Below are positions 18,544-28,051 of a DNA stretch of 64,000 nucleotides, one piece after another; position 1 is the first letter of the stretch, and every line of letters begins with the position of its first letter. The position numbers and the translations under genes were made by a program. The stretch is from Buttiauxella sp. B2 (lineage in GTDB: Bacteria > Pseudomonadota > Gammaproteobacteria > Enterobacterales > Enterobacteriaceae). The notes beneath the pieces are model-generated. The model did no database searches. It had not been told where the DNA came from and saw nothing but the letters and a program-made list of their open reading frames with translations. Where the stretch lies: NCBI RefSeq assembly GCF_006376615.1, contig NZ_VEXQ01000020.1, forward strand, positions 19,931 through 83,930. Reading direction: 5' to 3'.

Positions 18544-19470
18544 CTAACTAGTATAAAGTTTAGGAGCCCCAACTGGCCGGGTTTTAAATCGGCGATGTAC
18601 CCACAGATACTGCTCTGGCGCACGCATGATTTCGTGTTCAATTTTACGGTTCACATATTCTGCAGCGGCCTGCTCATCATCAAGCGGGTAATCACTAAAC
18701 TCAGGCCCAATGACCAATTGATAGCCCGTACCATCAGTCTTGCGGATCAGTACGATAGTCAGAATAGCCGGTTTTGCCAGGCGGGCAATCGTGTAGGTTC
18801 CGTTGGTTGTCGCAGCCTGCTGTACAGCAAAAAATGACGCAAATGAACTGCCTTTAGGGCCGTAATCCTGGTCCGGCGCAAACCATACTGCTTCGCCGGA
18901 TTTAAGAGCTTTCACCATACCTTTCAGGTTGCGCCTGTCCAACATGGCCTTATTGGAGCGTGAACGCCCACGGGTCTGAACAAACTCCATCGCTTTATTG
19001 TTATGCGGGCGATACATTGCCATCATCGGACGGCAAAGTCCCATCACCCTTCCGCCCAACTCCAGCGACATAAAATGCACACCGACAGCCAGAACACCTT
19101 TACCTTTATCGCAAGCTGCCGTGATGTGTTCAAGGCCACTGACATCAAACCATTTACGAACGCGTTCATCGGACCAAAACCAAGCCATGCCGGTTTCAAT
19201 CAACCCCATACCAAGTGAAGAGAAATTCTGCTTAACGAGGGTTTCTATTTGCTCATCAGTATAATCGGGAAAGCAAAGCTTAAGATTCTGGTGGGCAATG
19301 GAAACCCGGCGTTTAAGAAAATGCATTGATGCACGACCGATGGAGTCGCCCATTTTCAGCAGTACGGGGTATGGTAATTGCACCCACAGCCACAAAATAG
19401 CCACACCAAACCAGGTCAGCCAATAGCGAGGGTGGAGGAGCTCTGTTCGAAATCGAGGTTTACTAGACAT
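18544..19470 (-). CDS. lpxP: Lipid A palmitoleoyltransferase LpxP
   Basis: LpxP is the cold-induced late acyltransferase that adds palmitoleate to lipid A instead of laurate. The 308-residue protein (306 in E. coli) has an N-terminal membrane anchor in RYWLTWFGVAILWLWVQLPYP and the catalytic HX4E motif at His132-Glu137. The conserved blocks APDQDYGPKGSSF and EQYLWVHRRFKTRPVG also match. Sequence is closer to LpxP than to LpxL. In E. coli lpxP is at a different locus, so it has been relocated or duplicated here. A gap of 431 bp upstream may house its cold-responsive leader. Confidence 0.85.
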   Translation of the reverse strand: MSSKPRFRTELLHPRYWLTWFGVAILWLWVQLPYPVLLKMGDSIGRASMHFLKRRVSIAHQNLKLCFPDYTDEQIETLVKQNFSSLGMGLIETGMAWFWSDERVRKWFDVSGLEHITAACDKGKGVLAVGVHFMSLELGGRVMGLCRPMMAMYRPHNNKAMEFVQTRGRSRSNKAMLDRRNLKGMVKALKSGEAVWFAPDQDYGPKGSSFASFFAVQQAATTNGTYTIARLAKPAILTIVLIRKTDGTGYQLVIGPEFSDYPLDDEQAAAEYVNRKIEHEIMRAPEQYLWVHRRFKTRPVGAPKLYTS

Positions 19471-19901
19471 TCTCAGCTTCTGTATGCGTAATTAGTATGT
19501 ATCGCATAAGGAAGTAAATCATTAGCGGTACAGCGAGATGCTGCCTCTAAGACGCCACACGGCGGTAATAGTTGCAACAATGCAATAATAGTTGCTCTGA
19601 TGATACGCATTTTCTGATCAAGCCATGTATAGATGTTGTCATTTTTTTTACGTATTTCGTTCCGTTACGTCAGCATTAAGATGACACGCACTTATTTAGT
19701 GCAAAAAACACTCCATACGAGTCTGATTTTGACTTTTCCCGGGCAAATTTATCTCATTTAACTACGTGTTTGGAGTTAACGACAACACGCAGAAATAATT
19801 GCGGTTTCGAATGAATGATTTTTAACCTTTTGCCTGTCGAAAACTGATATCTGAACTAATACTTATTGGGATTTCCCTACACACTTCAGGAATCTGGCTT
19901 A
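19471..19901. promoter_or_regulatory. Long divergent intergenic region, lpxP / small exported protein
   Basis: These 431 bp hold no convincing gene. They separate divergent genes and so contain two promoters. A direct repeat TAATAGTTGC occurs at 19566-19575 and 19586-19595, spaced by two helical turns. An A/T-rich tract with seven or more Ts lies near 19640. The long distance to the lpxP start would allow a structured 5' leader. Confidence 0.45.
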
Positions 19902-20189
19902 ATGAAAAAACTTACCTTCACCCTACTGTTCAGCACGCTTCTGTTCGCAAGTGCCGGTGCATTTGCCGAGAATCCAGCCACCAGCACATCCGGTGCTCAG
20001 GCAGAAAAAGAACAACTCAATAATTCGGGTCACATTATTGATGACTGCCGCGTCGCAGGCAATGAAATGAAAAAAGGCTGCGAAACTGGCCATGAGATGC
20101 GTAAAGAGCATAAAAGCGACGACAAGATGCTGAAAAAAGGCGGCAACACAGACGACGTAATGCAAAAAGATACGCAGAAATCTAATTAG
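19902..20189 (+). CDS. Small exported protein of unknown function with a repeated Met/Lys motif
   Basis: ATG 19902 starts a 95-residue protein with a typical signal peptide (LTFTLLFSTLLFASAGAFA, cut before Glu). The mature part is short, highly charged and likely disordered, with two cysteines in DDCRVAG and KKGCETG. The last 45 residues repeat a roughly 10-residue unit: NEMKKG, HEMRKE, DKMLKK, DVMQKD. A hairpin terminator follows. I do not recognise a family; loose resemblance to small periplasmic stress proteins such as YbgS is not enough for a name. It lies between lpxP and ampH. Confidence 0.7.
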   Translation: MKKLTFTLLFSTLLFASAGAFAENPATSTSGAQAEKEQLNNSGHIIDDCRVAGNEMKKGCETGHEMRKEHKSDDKMLKKGGNTDDVMQKDTQKSN

Positions 20190-20195
20190 TGTGGG

Positions 20196-20228
20196 ATGCA
20201 CCACGGCCACAAACTGTGGTGCATTTCT
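20196..20228 (+). terminator. Terminator after the small exported protein
   Basis: ATGCACCAC (20196-20204) pairs with GTGGTGCAT (20216-20224), followed by TTCTG and an A-rich stretch. Confidence 0.65.
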
Positions 20229-20360
20229 GAGCAAAAAAATCACTGAAATGCCGCGTTACGCTTTTTCTTATCACATTCCTCATTTTCCACGTTTGCGCAG
20301 CGCCATAGAGTAGTATAAATACGATAAATATCGCTCCACTTCGTTAATGGGTTACCCGCG

Positions 20361-21518
20361 TTGAAAATTCGTCTCCCGCGCCTTGCTGCGTTCGTTATTG
20401 CTGCGCTGCCAATTTTGAGCTTTGCACAAACTTCACCCGATCCTGTTTTTGCTTCAGAGATTGCAGACCGCTATGCCAATCATATTTATTTCGGCAGCGG
20501 TGCTACAGGTATGGCAATGGTGGTGATTGATGGCAATCAACGCGTTTTCAGAAGCTTTGGTGAAACCCGCCCCGGTAATAACGTACGTCCACAACTTGAT
20601 TCCGTTATCCGCATTGCTTCACTGACCAAACTAATGACCAGTGAAATGCTGGTAAAAATGTTAGATCAAGGCAAAGTTCAGCTCAACGACCCATTAAGTA
20701 AATATGCGCCAACTGGAGCCAGAGTTCCGACTTACAACGGCAACCCTATAACTCTGGTCAATCTTGCAACGCATACCAGTGCATTACCTCGCGAACAGCC
20801 TGGCGGTGCGGCTCATAGAACAGTCTTTACCTGGCCTATGCATGATCAACGCTGGAATTGGCTCGCCACTGCAAGTTTGAAAAGTGCACCTGGCACCATT
20901 GCCTCATATTCAAATCTTGCTTTTGATTTGCTCGCTGATGCGCTGGCTCAGGCTGCAGGTAAACCCTATCCTGCATTGTTCGAAGAACAAATCACCCGCC
21001 CACTGGGCATGAAGGACACCACGTTCACACCTTCACCTGATCAATGTAAGCGCCTGATGGTGGCAGAAAAAGGCGCCAGCCCTTGCGATAATACGCTCGC
21101 CGCAATTGGAAGTGGCGGAGTGTATTCCACGCCAGACGATATGATGCGTTGGATGCAGCAATTCCTGAGCTCTGATTTCCACCGCCGCAATACTCAAGCC
21201 GATAGAATGCAAACGCTGATTTATCAACGTACGCAGCTAACCAAAGTCATTGGTATGGATGTTCCAGGAAAAGCAGATGCTTTAGGGCTTGGATGGGTTT
21301 ACATGGCACCTAAAAATGGCAAACCGGGAATTGTGCAGAAAACAGGTGGCGGAGGTGGTTTTATCACTTATATGGCAATGGTTCCGCAAAGCAATGTGGG
21401 GGTTTTTGTCGTAATCACCCGCTCACCGTTAACTCGTTTTGTGAATATGAGTGATGGTGTTAATGATTTAGTTTCGGAGCTAAGTGGATTTACCTCTTCA
21501 GCTAGTCCGGCGTCTTGA
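20361..21518 (+). CDS. ampH: Penicillin-binding protein AmpH (DD-carboxypeptidase/endopeptidase)
   Basis: AmpH is a class C beta-lactamase-like periplasmic enzyme that trims peptidoglycan peptides. The start is TTG 20361, followed by a signal peptide ending LSFAQ. The 385 residues match E. coli AmpH throughout. The catalytic motifs are Ser87-Leu-Thr-Lys90, Tyr-Ser-Asn in IASYSNLAF, and KTGGGG near residue 330. In E. coli it is divergent from and adjacent to sbmA; here three extra genes separate them, and proA lies immediately downstream in convergent orientation. Confidence 0.94.
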   Translation: MKIRLPRLAAFVIAALPILSFAQTSPDPVFASEIADRYANHIYFGSGATGMAMVVIDGNQRVFRSFGETRPGNNVRPQLDSVIRIASLTKLMTSEMLVKMLDQGKVQLNDPLSKYAPTGARVPTYNGNPITLVNLATHTSALPREQPGGAAHRTVFTWPMHDQRWNWLATASLKSAPGTIASYSNLAFDLLADALAQAAGKPYPALFEEQITRPLGMKDTTFTPSPDQCKRLMVAEKGASPCDNTLAAIGSGGVYSTPDDMMRWMQQFLSSDFHRRNTQADRMQTLIYQRTQLTKVIGMDVPGKADALGLGWVYMAPKNGKPGIVQKTGGGGGFITYMAMVPQSNVGVFVVITRSPLTRFVNMSDGVNDLVSELSGFTSSASPAS

Positions 21519-21524
21519 TAAGTG

Positions 21525-21554
21525 AAGCAGGTCGATACCTCGACCTGCTTTCCT
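21525..21554. terminator. Terminator between ampH and proA
   Basis: AAGCAGGTCGA (21525-21535) pairs perfectly with TCGACCTGCTT (21540-21550) around a TACC loop, then TTCC. About 120 bp of unassigned sequence remain between it and proA; E. coli has tRNA thrW in this position, but none is seen here. Confidence 0.75.
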
Positions 21555-21676
21555 CAATTACTGAACTCGATATTTGAGTTCTTTTCTGTACAAAGCTAAT
21601 AGCACCAGTACGCGAACGTAAATCAAATTCCCATGAGTCAGTACTCAACTCACGCCCTACTGGATAAATAGGTAAT

Positions 21677-22930
21677 CTACGAGCGGATAGTATCGTCGCC
21701 GAAACCGATCCATTTGTAAGTGGTTAACGCTTCAAGCCCCATTGGGCCGCGAGCATGAAGTTTCTGCGTACTTACGGCCACTTCGGCACCCAAGCCAAAC
21801 TGGCCGCCATCGGTGAAGCGTGTTGAGGCATTCACGTAAACAGCAGAAGAATCGACTTCATTCACAAAGCGATTCGCATGACTTAGCGTACGCGTCAGAA
21901 TCGCATCTGAATGCTGAGTCCCGTGCTCACGAATATGATCGATTGCGTCATCAATATCTCTGACAACTTTCACATTTAAATGCAGCGACAACCATTCGTC
22001 ATCGTAATCTTCCGCTTTTACAGGAAGCACTTCCGCTGGTCCATTTTGCAACAGCACTAAAGATCGTTCATCCGCATGGAGCGTTACGCCGGAATCAGCC
22101 ATTTGCTGGCTCAATACAGGTAAGAAAGTATCGGAAATCCCTTCGTGTACAAGCAATGTTTCGACTGTGTTACAGGTGCTTGGGCGCTGTGTTTTTGCGT
22201 TAACAATAATTTTAAGCGCCGGAGTAAACTCGGCACTTTCATCAACAAAGATATGGCAAACGCCGATGCCACCAGTTATCACCGGAATCGTGGATTGTTC
22301 ACGGCAAAGTTTGTGTAAGCCAGCCCCCCCGCGTGGGATAAGCATGTCGACATAGCGATCCATTCGCAGCAACTCATTCACCAGAGAGCGATCCGGGCTT
22401 TCAATAGCCTGAACTGCAGCAGAGGGCAATCCACATTCGGTAAGTGCTTGCTGAATAACTTTTACTGTTGCTGCATTTGTACGCCAGGTTTCTTTTCCGC
22501 CACGCAGAATCGCTGCATTTCCTGTTTTCAGACAAAGCGAAGCAACATCCACTGTGACGTTAGGGCGAGCTTCATAAATCACCCCAACTACACCTAGTGG
22601 AACGCGACGGCGTTCGAGGCGTAAGCCACTATCTAACACACCGCCATCAATCACCTGGCCAACGGGATCAGCAAGATTGCAAACCTGGCGAACATCATCG
22701 GCGATGCTTTTTAAACGTGCAGGTGTAAGTTTCAGGCGATCTAACATGGCTTCGCTCAAGCCATTTTCTTTCGCTTCGGCCAAGTCTTGTTCATTGGCAT
22801 CTAAAATACCAACGGCCTGCGCTTCCAGATAATCAGCGATTCGTTCCAGCGCACGATTTTTCTCGCGACTGGAGAGCAGTGCCATTTTATAAGAAGCCGC
22901 TTTAGCGGCTTTGCCCATTTGTTCCAGCAT
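21677..22930 (-). CDS. proA: Gamma-glutamyl phosphate reductase
   Basis: ProA reduces gamma-glutamyl phosphate to glutamate semialdehyde with NADPH, the second step of proline synthesis. The 417-residue protein is E. coli length. The aldehyde-dehydrogenase-type cysteine is in [12 protein letters not shown], and [12 protein letters not shown] and [18 protein letters not shown] are family blocks. It starts 11 bases after the proB stop, forming the proBA operon. Confidence 0.96.
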   Translation of the reverse strand: MLEQMGKAAKAASYKMALLSSREKNRALERIADYLEAQAVGILDANEQDLAEAKENGLSEAMLDRLKLTPARLKSIADDVRQVCNLADPVGQVIDGGVLDSGLRLERRRVPLGVVGVIYEARPNVTVDVASLCLKTGNAAILRGGKETWRTNAATVKVIQQALTECGLPSAAVQAIESPDRSLVNELLRMDRYVDMLIPRGGAGLHKLCREQSTIPVITGGIGVCHIFVDESAEFTPALKIIVNAKTQRPSTCNTVETLLVHEGISDTFLPVLSQQMADSGVTLHADERSLVLLQNGPAEVLPVKAEDYDDEWLSLHLNVKVVRDIDDAIDHIREHGTQHSDAILTRTLSHANRFVNEVDSSAVYVNASTRFTDGGQFGLGAEVAVSTQKLHARGPMGLEALTTYKWIGFGDDTIRS

Positions 22931-22940
22931 TGCCAGCTCC

Positions 22941-24044
22941 TTAGTTAACTATCATGTCGTCGCGATGGACAGCTACCGGGCCATATTCATAGCCGAGGAT
23001 TTCATCGATCTCTTGAGAGTGATGGCCTGCTATACGGCGTAAAGCGTCGCTGTTATAACGGCATACCCCGTGGGCGATGTCACGTCCTTCAAGACTGCGA
23101 ATGCGGATAACTTCCCCTCGAGAAAAGTTACCCTTCACACTTTTAATACCTTTAGGCAGTAAAGAGCTCCCGCGTTCAAGAATTGCCGCAAGAGCCCCAT
23201 CGTCTACGGTGATTTCGCCGGCAGGAGGTGCGCCAAAGATCCAACGCTTGCGGTTTTCTAACGGTGATTGTTGCGCATGGAAACGCGTCCCAACGGGTGT
23301 TCCCGCCATCACGTCGCCAATGACACCGGGCTTGCTGCCCGCGGCAATAACAACATCAATACCAGCGCGACAGGCAACATCAGCGGCCTGCAATTTTGTA
23401 CTCATACCGCCTGTTCCCAGACCGGAAACGCTGTCACCGGCGATAGCTCGCAGAGCATCATCAATACCGTGAACTTCTTTAATCAATTCTGCGGCCGGAT
23501 TGTTGCGAGGATCAGCAGTAAACAGACCTTGTTGGTCAGTCAGCAAAAGCAGTTTATCTGCACCCGCCAAAATAGCGGCCAGAGCAGAAAGATTATCGTT
23601 ATCACCGACTTTGATTTCTGCGGTCGCGACGGCATCGTTTTCATTGATTATAGGTACGATGCTGTTATCCAGTAGCGCTCGTAAGGTGTCGCGCGCATTC
23701 AGGAAGCGTTCACGGTCTTCCATATCTGCACGTGTCAGCAACATTTGCCCGACATGAATGCCATATATAGAAAACAACTGTTCCCAAAGTTGGATCAACC
23801 TGCTTTGCCCTACTGCCGCCAACAATTGCTTTGAGGCAATGGTTGCGGGAAGTTCGGGATATCCTAAATGCTCACGCCCCGCGGCAATCGCCCCGGAGGT
23901 TACAATAACGATACGATGCCCGGAGGCATGAAGTTGTGCGCATTGACGCACCAGCTCAACAATATGAGCCCTATTCAGGCGGCGTGAGCCACCGGTTAAT
24001 ACGCTAGTGCCTAGTTTTACCACCAGCGTCTGGCTGTCACTCAT
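22941..24044 (-). CDS. proB: Glutamate 5-kinase
   Basis: ProB phosphorylates glutamate and is the feedback-controlled entry to proline synthesis. Starting at ATG 24044 ([19 protein letters not shown]) it has 367 residues, the E. coli length. An amino-acid kinase domain (about 1-255) with SGAIAAGRE and INENDAVA is followed by a PUA domain (about 275-360). A further 40-residue upstream extension has no family match. It is divergent from phoE. Confidence 0.96.
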   Translation of the reverse strand: MSDSQTLVVKLGTSVLTGGSRRLNRAHIVELVRQCAQLHASGHRIVIVTSGAIAAGREHLGYPELPATIASKQLLAAVGQSRLIQLWEQLFSIYGIHVGQMLLTRADMEDRERFLNARDTLRALLDNSIVPIINENDAVATAEIKVGDNDNLSALAAILAGADKLLLLTDQQGLFTADPRNNPAAELIKEVHGIDDALRAIAGDSVSGLGTGGMSTKLQAADVACRAGIDVVIAAGSKPGVIGDVMAGTPVGTRFHAQQSPLENRKRWIFGAPPAGEITVDDGALAAILERGSSLLPKGIKSVKGNFSRGEVIRIRSLEGRDIAHGVCRYNSDALRRIAGHHSQEIDEILGYEYGPVAVHRDDMIVN

Positions 24045-24237
24045 GATTCTCTGCCGTTTCAACGAAATTGGAAAATTAAAATGCCAGATGACGTTGTAAC
24101 AGGACTGAAGCAGCTTGCCAACTGCCCTGATAAGGAAAACGGCTAACTTCACGTAAAGGATCAATTAAAATAGCGGTAAGTTTTTACATATTTATGACAA
24201 ATACAAATTATTACGTTTATTTAAACTTTCTCTTACT

Positions 24238-24255
24238 CTGTCATAAAACTTTAAT
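24238..24255 (+). promoter_or_regulatory. Pho box upstream of phoE
   Basis: CTGTCATAAAACTTTAAT lies about 85 bases before the phoE ATG. The first 11-bp unit matches the PhoB half-site consensus CTGTCATA with its A/T spacer exactly; the second unit is weaker. The E. coli phoE promoter has a Pho box in the same region. Confidence 0.7.
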
Positions 24256-24339
24256 CTCAAGGCGATAAAACTCTCTGCGTTTTTTAACGGGATATTTCCC
24301 GATTAAATTTTAGCGCGTTTACATCATTGGGATGAGAAA

Positions 24340-25440
24340 ATGAAAAAAAGCACACTGGCATTAATGGTATTGGGTTTTATGGCGTCATCAACTTCTTCGC
24401 AGGCAGCGGAAATTTATAATAAAGATGGCAATAAACTCGACCTTTATGGAAAAGTAAAAGCTGAACACTACATGAGCGATAATAATTCTGTAGATGGCGA
24501 CCAATCTTATGTCCGTCTGGGTATTAAAGGCCAAACACAAATTAATGATCAACTGACTGGTTTTGGTCAGTGGGAATATCAAGTTGCCGCCAACAAAATT
24601 GAAGGTGATGCTAATACAACAAAAACTCGTCTGGCATTTGCTGGGTTAAAAGCGGGTGATATCGGTTCCTTCGACTACGGGCGTAACTATGGCGTGCTGT
24701 ATAACATCGCCTCCTACACCGATATGATGCCTGAATTTGGTGATGACTCTTATACCAAAACAGACAACTTCATGACAGGCCGAGCCAACGGTGTAGCCAC
24801 ATATCGCAATAATACCTTCTTCGGCTTGGTTGATGGCTTGAAGTTGTCATTGCAGTACCAGGGCAAGAATGAGAATGATGGCCGTACAACAAGTAAACAA
24901 AATGGCGACGGTTTTGGTAGCTCCCTCAATTACGATATTGGAGATACAGGCCTGAGCGTGGGTGCAGGTTACGCTAACTCCAACCGTACTCTGGCGCAAA
25001 AAAATCAGGCTATCGGTAAAGGTGACAATGCCGAAGCATGGACTACCGGCGTGAAATACGATGCGAATAACGTTTACCTGGCCGCTATGTATGCCGAAAC
25101 ACGTAATATGACACCAATTTCAGGCACCGCATCAATTAATGGTATAAATAAAAACGTTAGTGGTTTTGCCAATAAAAACCAAGCATTTGAAGTCATTGCA
25201 CAATATCAATTTGATTTTGGTCTGCGTCCATCACTGGGTTATGTCCAGTCAAAAGCCAAGGATATTGAAGGCGTAGGTGATGCTGATTTGGTAAAATATA
25301 TTGATGTCGCTGCCACTTATTATTTCAACAAAAACATGTCAGCTTTTGTTGATTACAAAATTAACCAACTGAGCGACAATAACGCACTTAAACTGAACAA
25401 CGATGATATTGTCGCATTAGGTCTTGTTTATCAGTTCTAA
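24340..25440 (+). CDS. phoE: Outer-membrane phosphoporin PhoE
   Basis: PhoE is a trimeric 16-strand general porin with anion preference, made under phosphate limitation. The 366-residue precursor has a 22-residue signal peptide and a mature start [19 protein letters not shown]. The constriction-loop motif is PEFGDDSY, and the C-terminus ends VALGLVYQF with the terminal Phe needed for assembly. The location between crl and proB is that of phoE, which distinguishes it from OmpC/OmpF. It is preceded by a Pho box and followed by a clear terminator. Confidence 0.93.
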   Translation: MKKSTLALMVLGFMASSTSSQAAEIYNKDGNKLDLYGKVKAEHYMSDNNSVDGDQSYVRLGIKGQTQINDQLTGFGQWEYQVAANKIEGDANTTKTRLAFAGLKAGDIGSFDYGRNYGVLYNIASYTDMMPEFGDDSYTKTDNFMTGRANGVATYRNNTFFGLVDGLKLSLQYQGKNENDGRTTSKQNGDGFGSSLNYDIGDTGLSVGAGYANSNRTLAQKNQAIGKGDNAEAWTTGVKYDANNVYLAAMYAETRNMTPISGTASINGINKNVSGFANKNQAFEVIAQYQFDFGLRPSLGYVQSKAKDIEGVGDADLVKYIDVAATYYFNKNMSAFVDYKINQLSDNNALKLNNDDIVALGLVYQF

Positions 25441-25449
25441 TACATAAAC

Positions 25450-25486
25450 GAAAAGCCCCACCTTTAACCGGTGGGGCTTTTTATTT
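25450..25486. terminator. Terminator between phoE and crl
   Basis: AAAGCCCCACC (25452-25462) pairs with GGTGGGGCTTT (25470-25480), followed by a T-rich tail; A residues before the stem allow use on the minus strand. Confidence 0.88.
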
Positions 25487-25888
25487 CTACGCTGATAATT
25501 TCACAGGTTTATCCGCAAAATCTTCCGCTGGCACTAAATCAAGACCCAATGTGCTTAATAAATCTCGCAAGCGCACGTGGAAACCACGTATTGTTTGCTC
25601 GAGTCTTTCATCCACTTCTTTGTCTTTGGCCGCGGTAGCAGTCCATTTACCATCTTTGTCAAACAACCCAAACTTATAGGTATAGGTGAATTGCTTTTCC
25701 TGTGCTTCCAGTTCCATCCACCAACCCCAGAACTCACGCTTCTCTGGCGCTGGCTTCACATTGACGCACACAGCCAGGCAATCGAAGAAGAAACGGTTAT
25801 CTTCACATTGCTCTTCCCGGATATAAGGGCCAAGCGAGGCAAATTTTTTAATCAATCTACTTTTCGGGTGTCCACTCGGTAACGTCAT
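25487..25888 (-). CDS. crl: Sigma factor-binding protein Crl
   Basis: Crl helps RpoS bind core RNA polymerase, favouring stationary-phase and curli genes. The 133-residue sequence matches E. coli Crl, including the core [10 protein letters not shown] and [18 protein letters not shown]. It lies between frsA and phoE as in E. coli, 57 bp after frsA on the same strand. With iraP and dgcC, it is the third RpoS/curli-related gene in this window. Confidence 0.94.
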   Translation of the reverse strand: MTLPSGHPKSRLIKKFASLGPYIREEQCEDNRFFFDCLAVCVNVKPAPEKREFWGWWMELEAQEKQFTYTYKFGLFDKDGKWTATAAKDKEVDERLEQTIRGFHVRLRDLLSTLGLDLVPAEDFADKPVKLSA

Positions 25889-25945
25889 TGCGATCTCCTG
25901 TTGTGAAGCAACTGTTTTACCAAACCGATGAAATTTAGCAAATCA

Positions 25946-27193
25946 TTAACGTAATCTCTGCTTGATCCATCCGGTAATTTCTTTCAGCGCTTTATCAAAA
26001 TTGCGATACACCGGGTTAAACGGGATCGTTAACAACTTACCATCGGCAGATGACGAAGTTATTAAACGAGAGTCGTCTTCCGGGCTGAACGGATCGTTTG
26101 CCCAATAGCCAGATAGCATTGGCGTTGGGCAATGGCGCCCTAATAGCCCTTGGGTTTTTAGCGAGTAGCGGTTCAGTTCCACACGTAACGCAGTATCAGA
26201 CGCATCATGCATTCCAAGGCGGCTCGCTAGTACATCAATATACATCTCCGGCACCTGCGCCTGACGTGATGCATCACTCAATAAGCTATGAACAATCGGT
26301 CCAAGACACGCAACTGCTTTTAAGCGAGGCGCTTCGATATAACCCAGTCGCACTGCAACATTTGCCCCAAAACGGAATCCGAATGCCGCGACGCGGGTAT
26401 GATCAACCCACGGAATGTTTGGCAACGCTTTCAATACGTGTTGGTGTAAAAGACTGGAATCCTGAGTCAGTTTCCATTTTGAAGAAAAGCCTACCGATGG
26501 CATGTCGATGGTTAACATCGCGATACCTTCGGGCGCAAAATACTTCTCAAACAATGTGTAGTAATCGCTTTGTAACGCATCCAGACCACCGCAAATCAGC
26601 ACGGTTGGATACGGACCTTCACCTTCTTTTGGCTGATGGAGAAACCCGGTTATCGCACCACCACCCGGAATAGCAAATTCAAGTTCTCGTAAGCCACCAA
26701 AAAGACGAGGAGCGGCTTCTTCATATGCGTGATTTGCCAGGACCTGCGCTTGTTCCGCAAGTTGGTCACCTTTCAAATGTGGGTAGGCCGCGATGCTATA
26801 AAGATTGGCAGCCTGTAACCAATACTTGCCGCTTTTTTCTTTGTCCGTTTCCTGATTGGCCCGTTGCTGCCACATCATTGCCTGTTTTGACCATTCATAG
26901 ATCCAGTTACCGCTGCGGTAACCCACGACGGTATCAAACAGATCGTCATTGGTACGTTCAGCTGGGTTTGCCGCAATTCGAGCCTGCACTTCGATTATTT
27001 CGCGCGCGTCGACACCCCGCCAGACCCATAGCAGACGGTTTATCATACGATACCAATGAGGGACTGTTGCGCCGTCCAGAGCGGATTGGATTGCAGGGGC
27101 AGCGTGATGCTGAACACGACGAACTAGCGTCGAAGTTTCGGGATGCTTAAATCGTGGTTTAAACAGGATTTCGCTAAGATTGGCTTGCGACAT
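25946..27193 (-). CDS. frsA: Esterase FrsA (DUF1100)
   Basis: FrsA is an alpha/beta-hydrolase fold protein reported to bind unphosphorylated IIA-Glc and to affect fermentation/respiration balance. From ATG 27193 it has 415 residues (414 in E. coli). Blocks such as [20 protein letters not shown] and [17 protein letters not shown] match; the latter holds a nucleophile-elbow-like GFRFG. An 18-residue upstream extension has no family match. It lies between crl and gpt as in E. coli. Confidence 0.93.
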   Translation of the reverse strand: MSQANLSEILFKPRFKHPETSTLVRRVQHHAAPAIQSALDGATVPHWYRMINRLLWVWRGVDAREIIEVQARIAANPAERTNDDLFDTVVGYRSGNWIYEWSKQAMMWQQRANQETDKEKSGKYWLQAANLYSIAAYPHLKGDQLAEQAQVLANHAYEEAAPRLFGGLRELEFAIPGGGAITGFLHQPKEGEGPYPTVLICGGLDALQSDYYTLFEKYFAPEGIAMLTIDMPSVGFSSKWKLTQDSSLLHQHVLKALPNIPWVDHTRVAAFGFRFGANVAVRLGYIEAPRLKAVACLGPIVHSLLSDASRQAQVPEMYIDVLASRLGMHDASDTALRVELNRYSLKTQGLLGRHCPTPMLSGYWANDPFSPEDDSRLITSSSADGKLLTIPFNPVYRNFDKALKEITGWIKQRLR

Positions 27194-27257
27194 CGTTTCT
27201 GCCTCCATACAAACGTCAGGAATGAGGCTATTGTACTCTGTCGGCACCCAAATAACA

Positions 27258-27281
27258 CAAACGCCCGGCCAGGCCGGGCGT
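27258..27281 (-). terminator. GC-rich hairpin between gpt and frsA
   Basis: ACGCCCGGC (27261-27269) and GCCGGGCGT (27273-27281) form a 21-bp palindrome. On the minus strand it is followed by TTTGTGTT, so it may end the gpt transcript before frsA. It could also be a member of a palindromic repeat family. Confidence 0.5.
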
Positions 27282-27327
27282 AAATCAATGCAAATTCTAC
27301 AACTTCGCTAATAGCTTTATGGGGCTA

Positions 27328-27786
27328 TTAACGACCTGCCAATGGTGGTACAAACACAACGCCCATATCCCACGGCTGTTCAATCCAGGTATCCTGCGGG
27401 ATATCAATGACATAGTCGTCAACCAAAGGCTGACCAGCAGGTTTAGCGAAAATAGTGACGAAATGCGCTTTTGGATACATTTCACGAATAGCAACAGCGG
27501 TGCCACCGGTATCCACCAGGTCATCAATAACGATGAAGCCTTCACCATCACCTTCAGCACGTTTAATCACGGTCAGCTCACGCTGATTGTTGTGGTCGTA
27601 GCTGGAGATACAGACGGTATCAACATGACGAATCCCCAGTTCACGTGCTAGCAGTGCGCCAGGAACCAGGCCGCCACGGCTAACGGCAATTATGCCTTTC
27701 CACTGTTCAGCAGGAAGCAGACGGCTTGCCAGCTTACGCGCGTGAATCTGCAACATGTCCCAGGTGACGATGTATTTTTCGCTCAT
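27328..27786 (-). CDS. gpt: Xanthine-guanine phosphoribosyltransferase
   Basis: Gpt salvages guanine, xanthine and, more weakly, hypoxanthine to nucleotides with PRPP at the membrane surface. The 152-residue protein is E. coli length and has the PRPP-binding motif [14 protein letters not shown] (about residues 84-97). The N-terminal [20 protein letters not shown] also matches. It is divergent from pepD, and frsA follows. Confidence 0.95.
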   Translation of the reverse strand: MSEKYIVTWDMLQIHARKLASRLLPAEQWKGIIAVSRGGLVPGALLARELGIRHVDTVCISSYDHNNQRELTVIKRAEGDGEGFIVIDDLVDTGGTAVAIREMYPKAHFVTIFAKPAGQPLVDDYVIDIPQDTWIEQPWDMGVVFVPPLAGR

Positions 27787-28051
27787 GTGAAATTATCCCA
27801 GCCAGTTATTAACGGCTTAAAAATGTTCAAAGGGGTTTTGGTTGCGCGAGATTATAGAGATCTGGCGCACTAAAAACCAGCGTTGCAGGTCTATCCGCCG
27901 TGATTTTACGTGCTTAAGGTCGTCAGAGCCTTAGTTATAGTGGTATTCTCAAGCCAGCACACACAGCTTGCTTGTGTTGTATTTCATTAAGATCAATCCT
28001 GTTCTCTGCGAGCCAAAACTGTAAGCAGAGTCGATGTCAAGGGGACTTATC

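Noticed and set aside
26098..26673. 191-codon plus-strand frame inside frsA
   Set aside because: It is antisense to a conserved gene, has no recognisable domain and no independent start signals.
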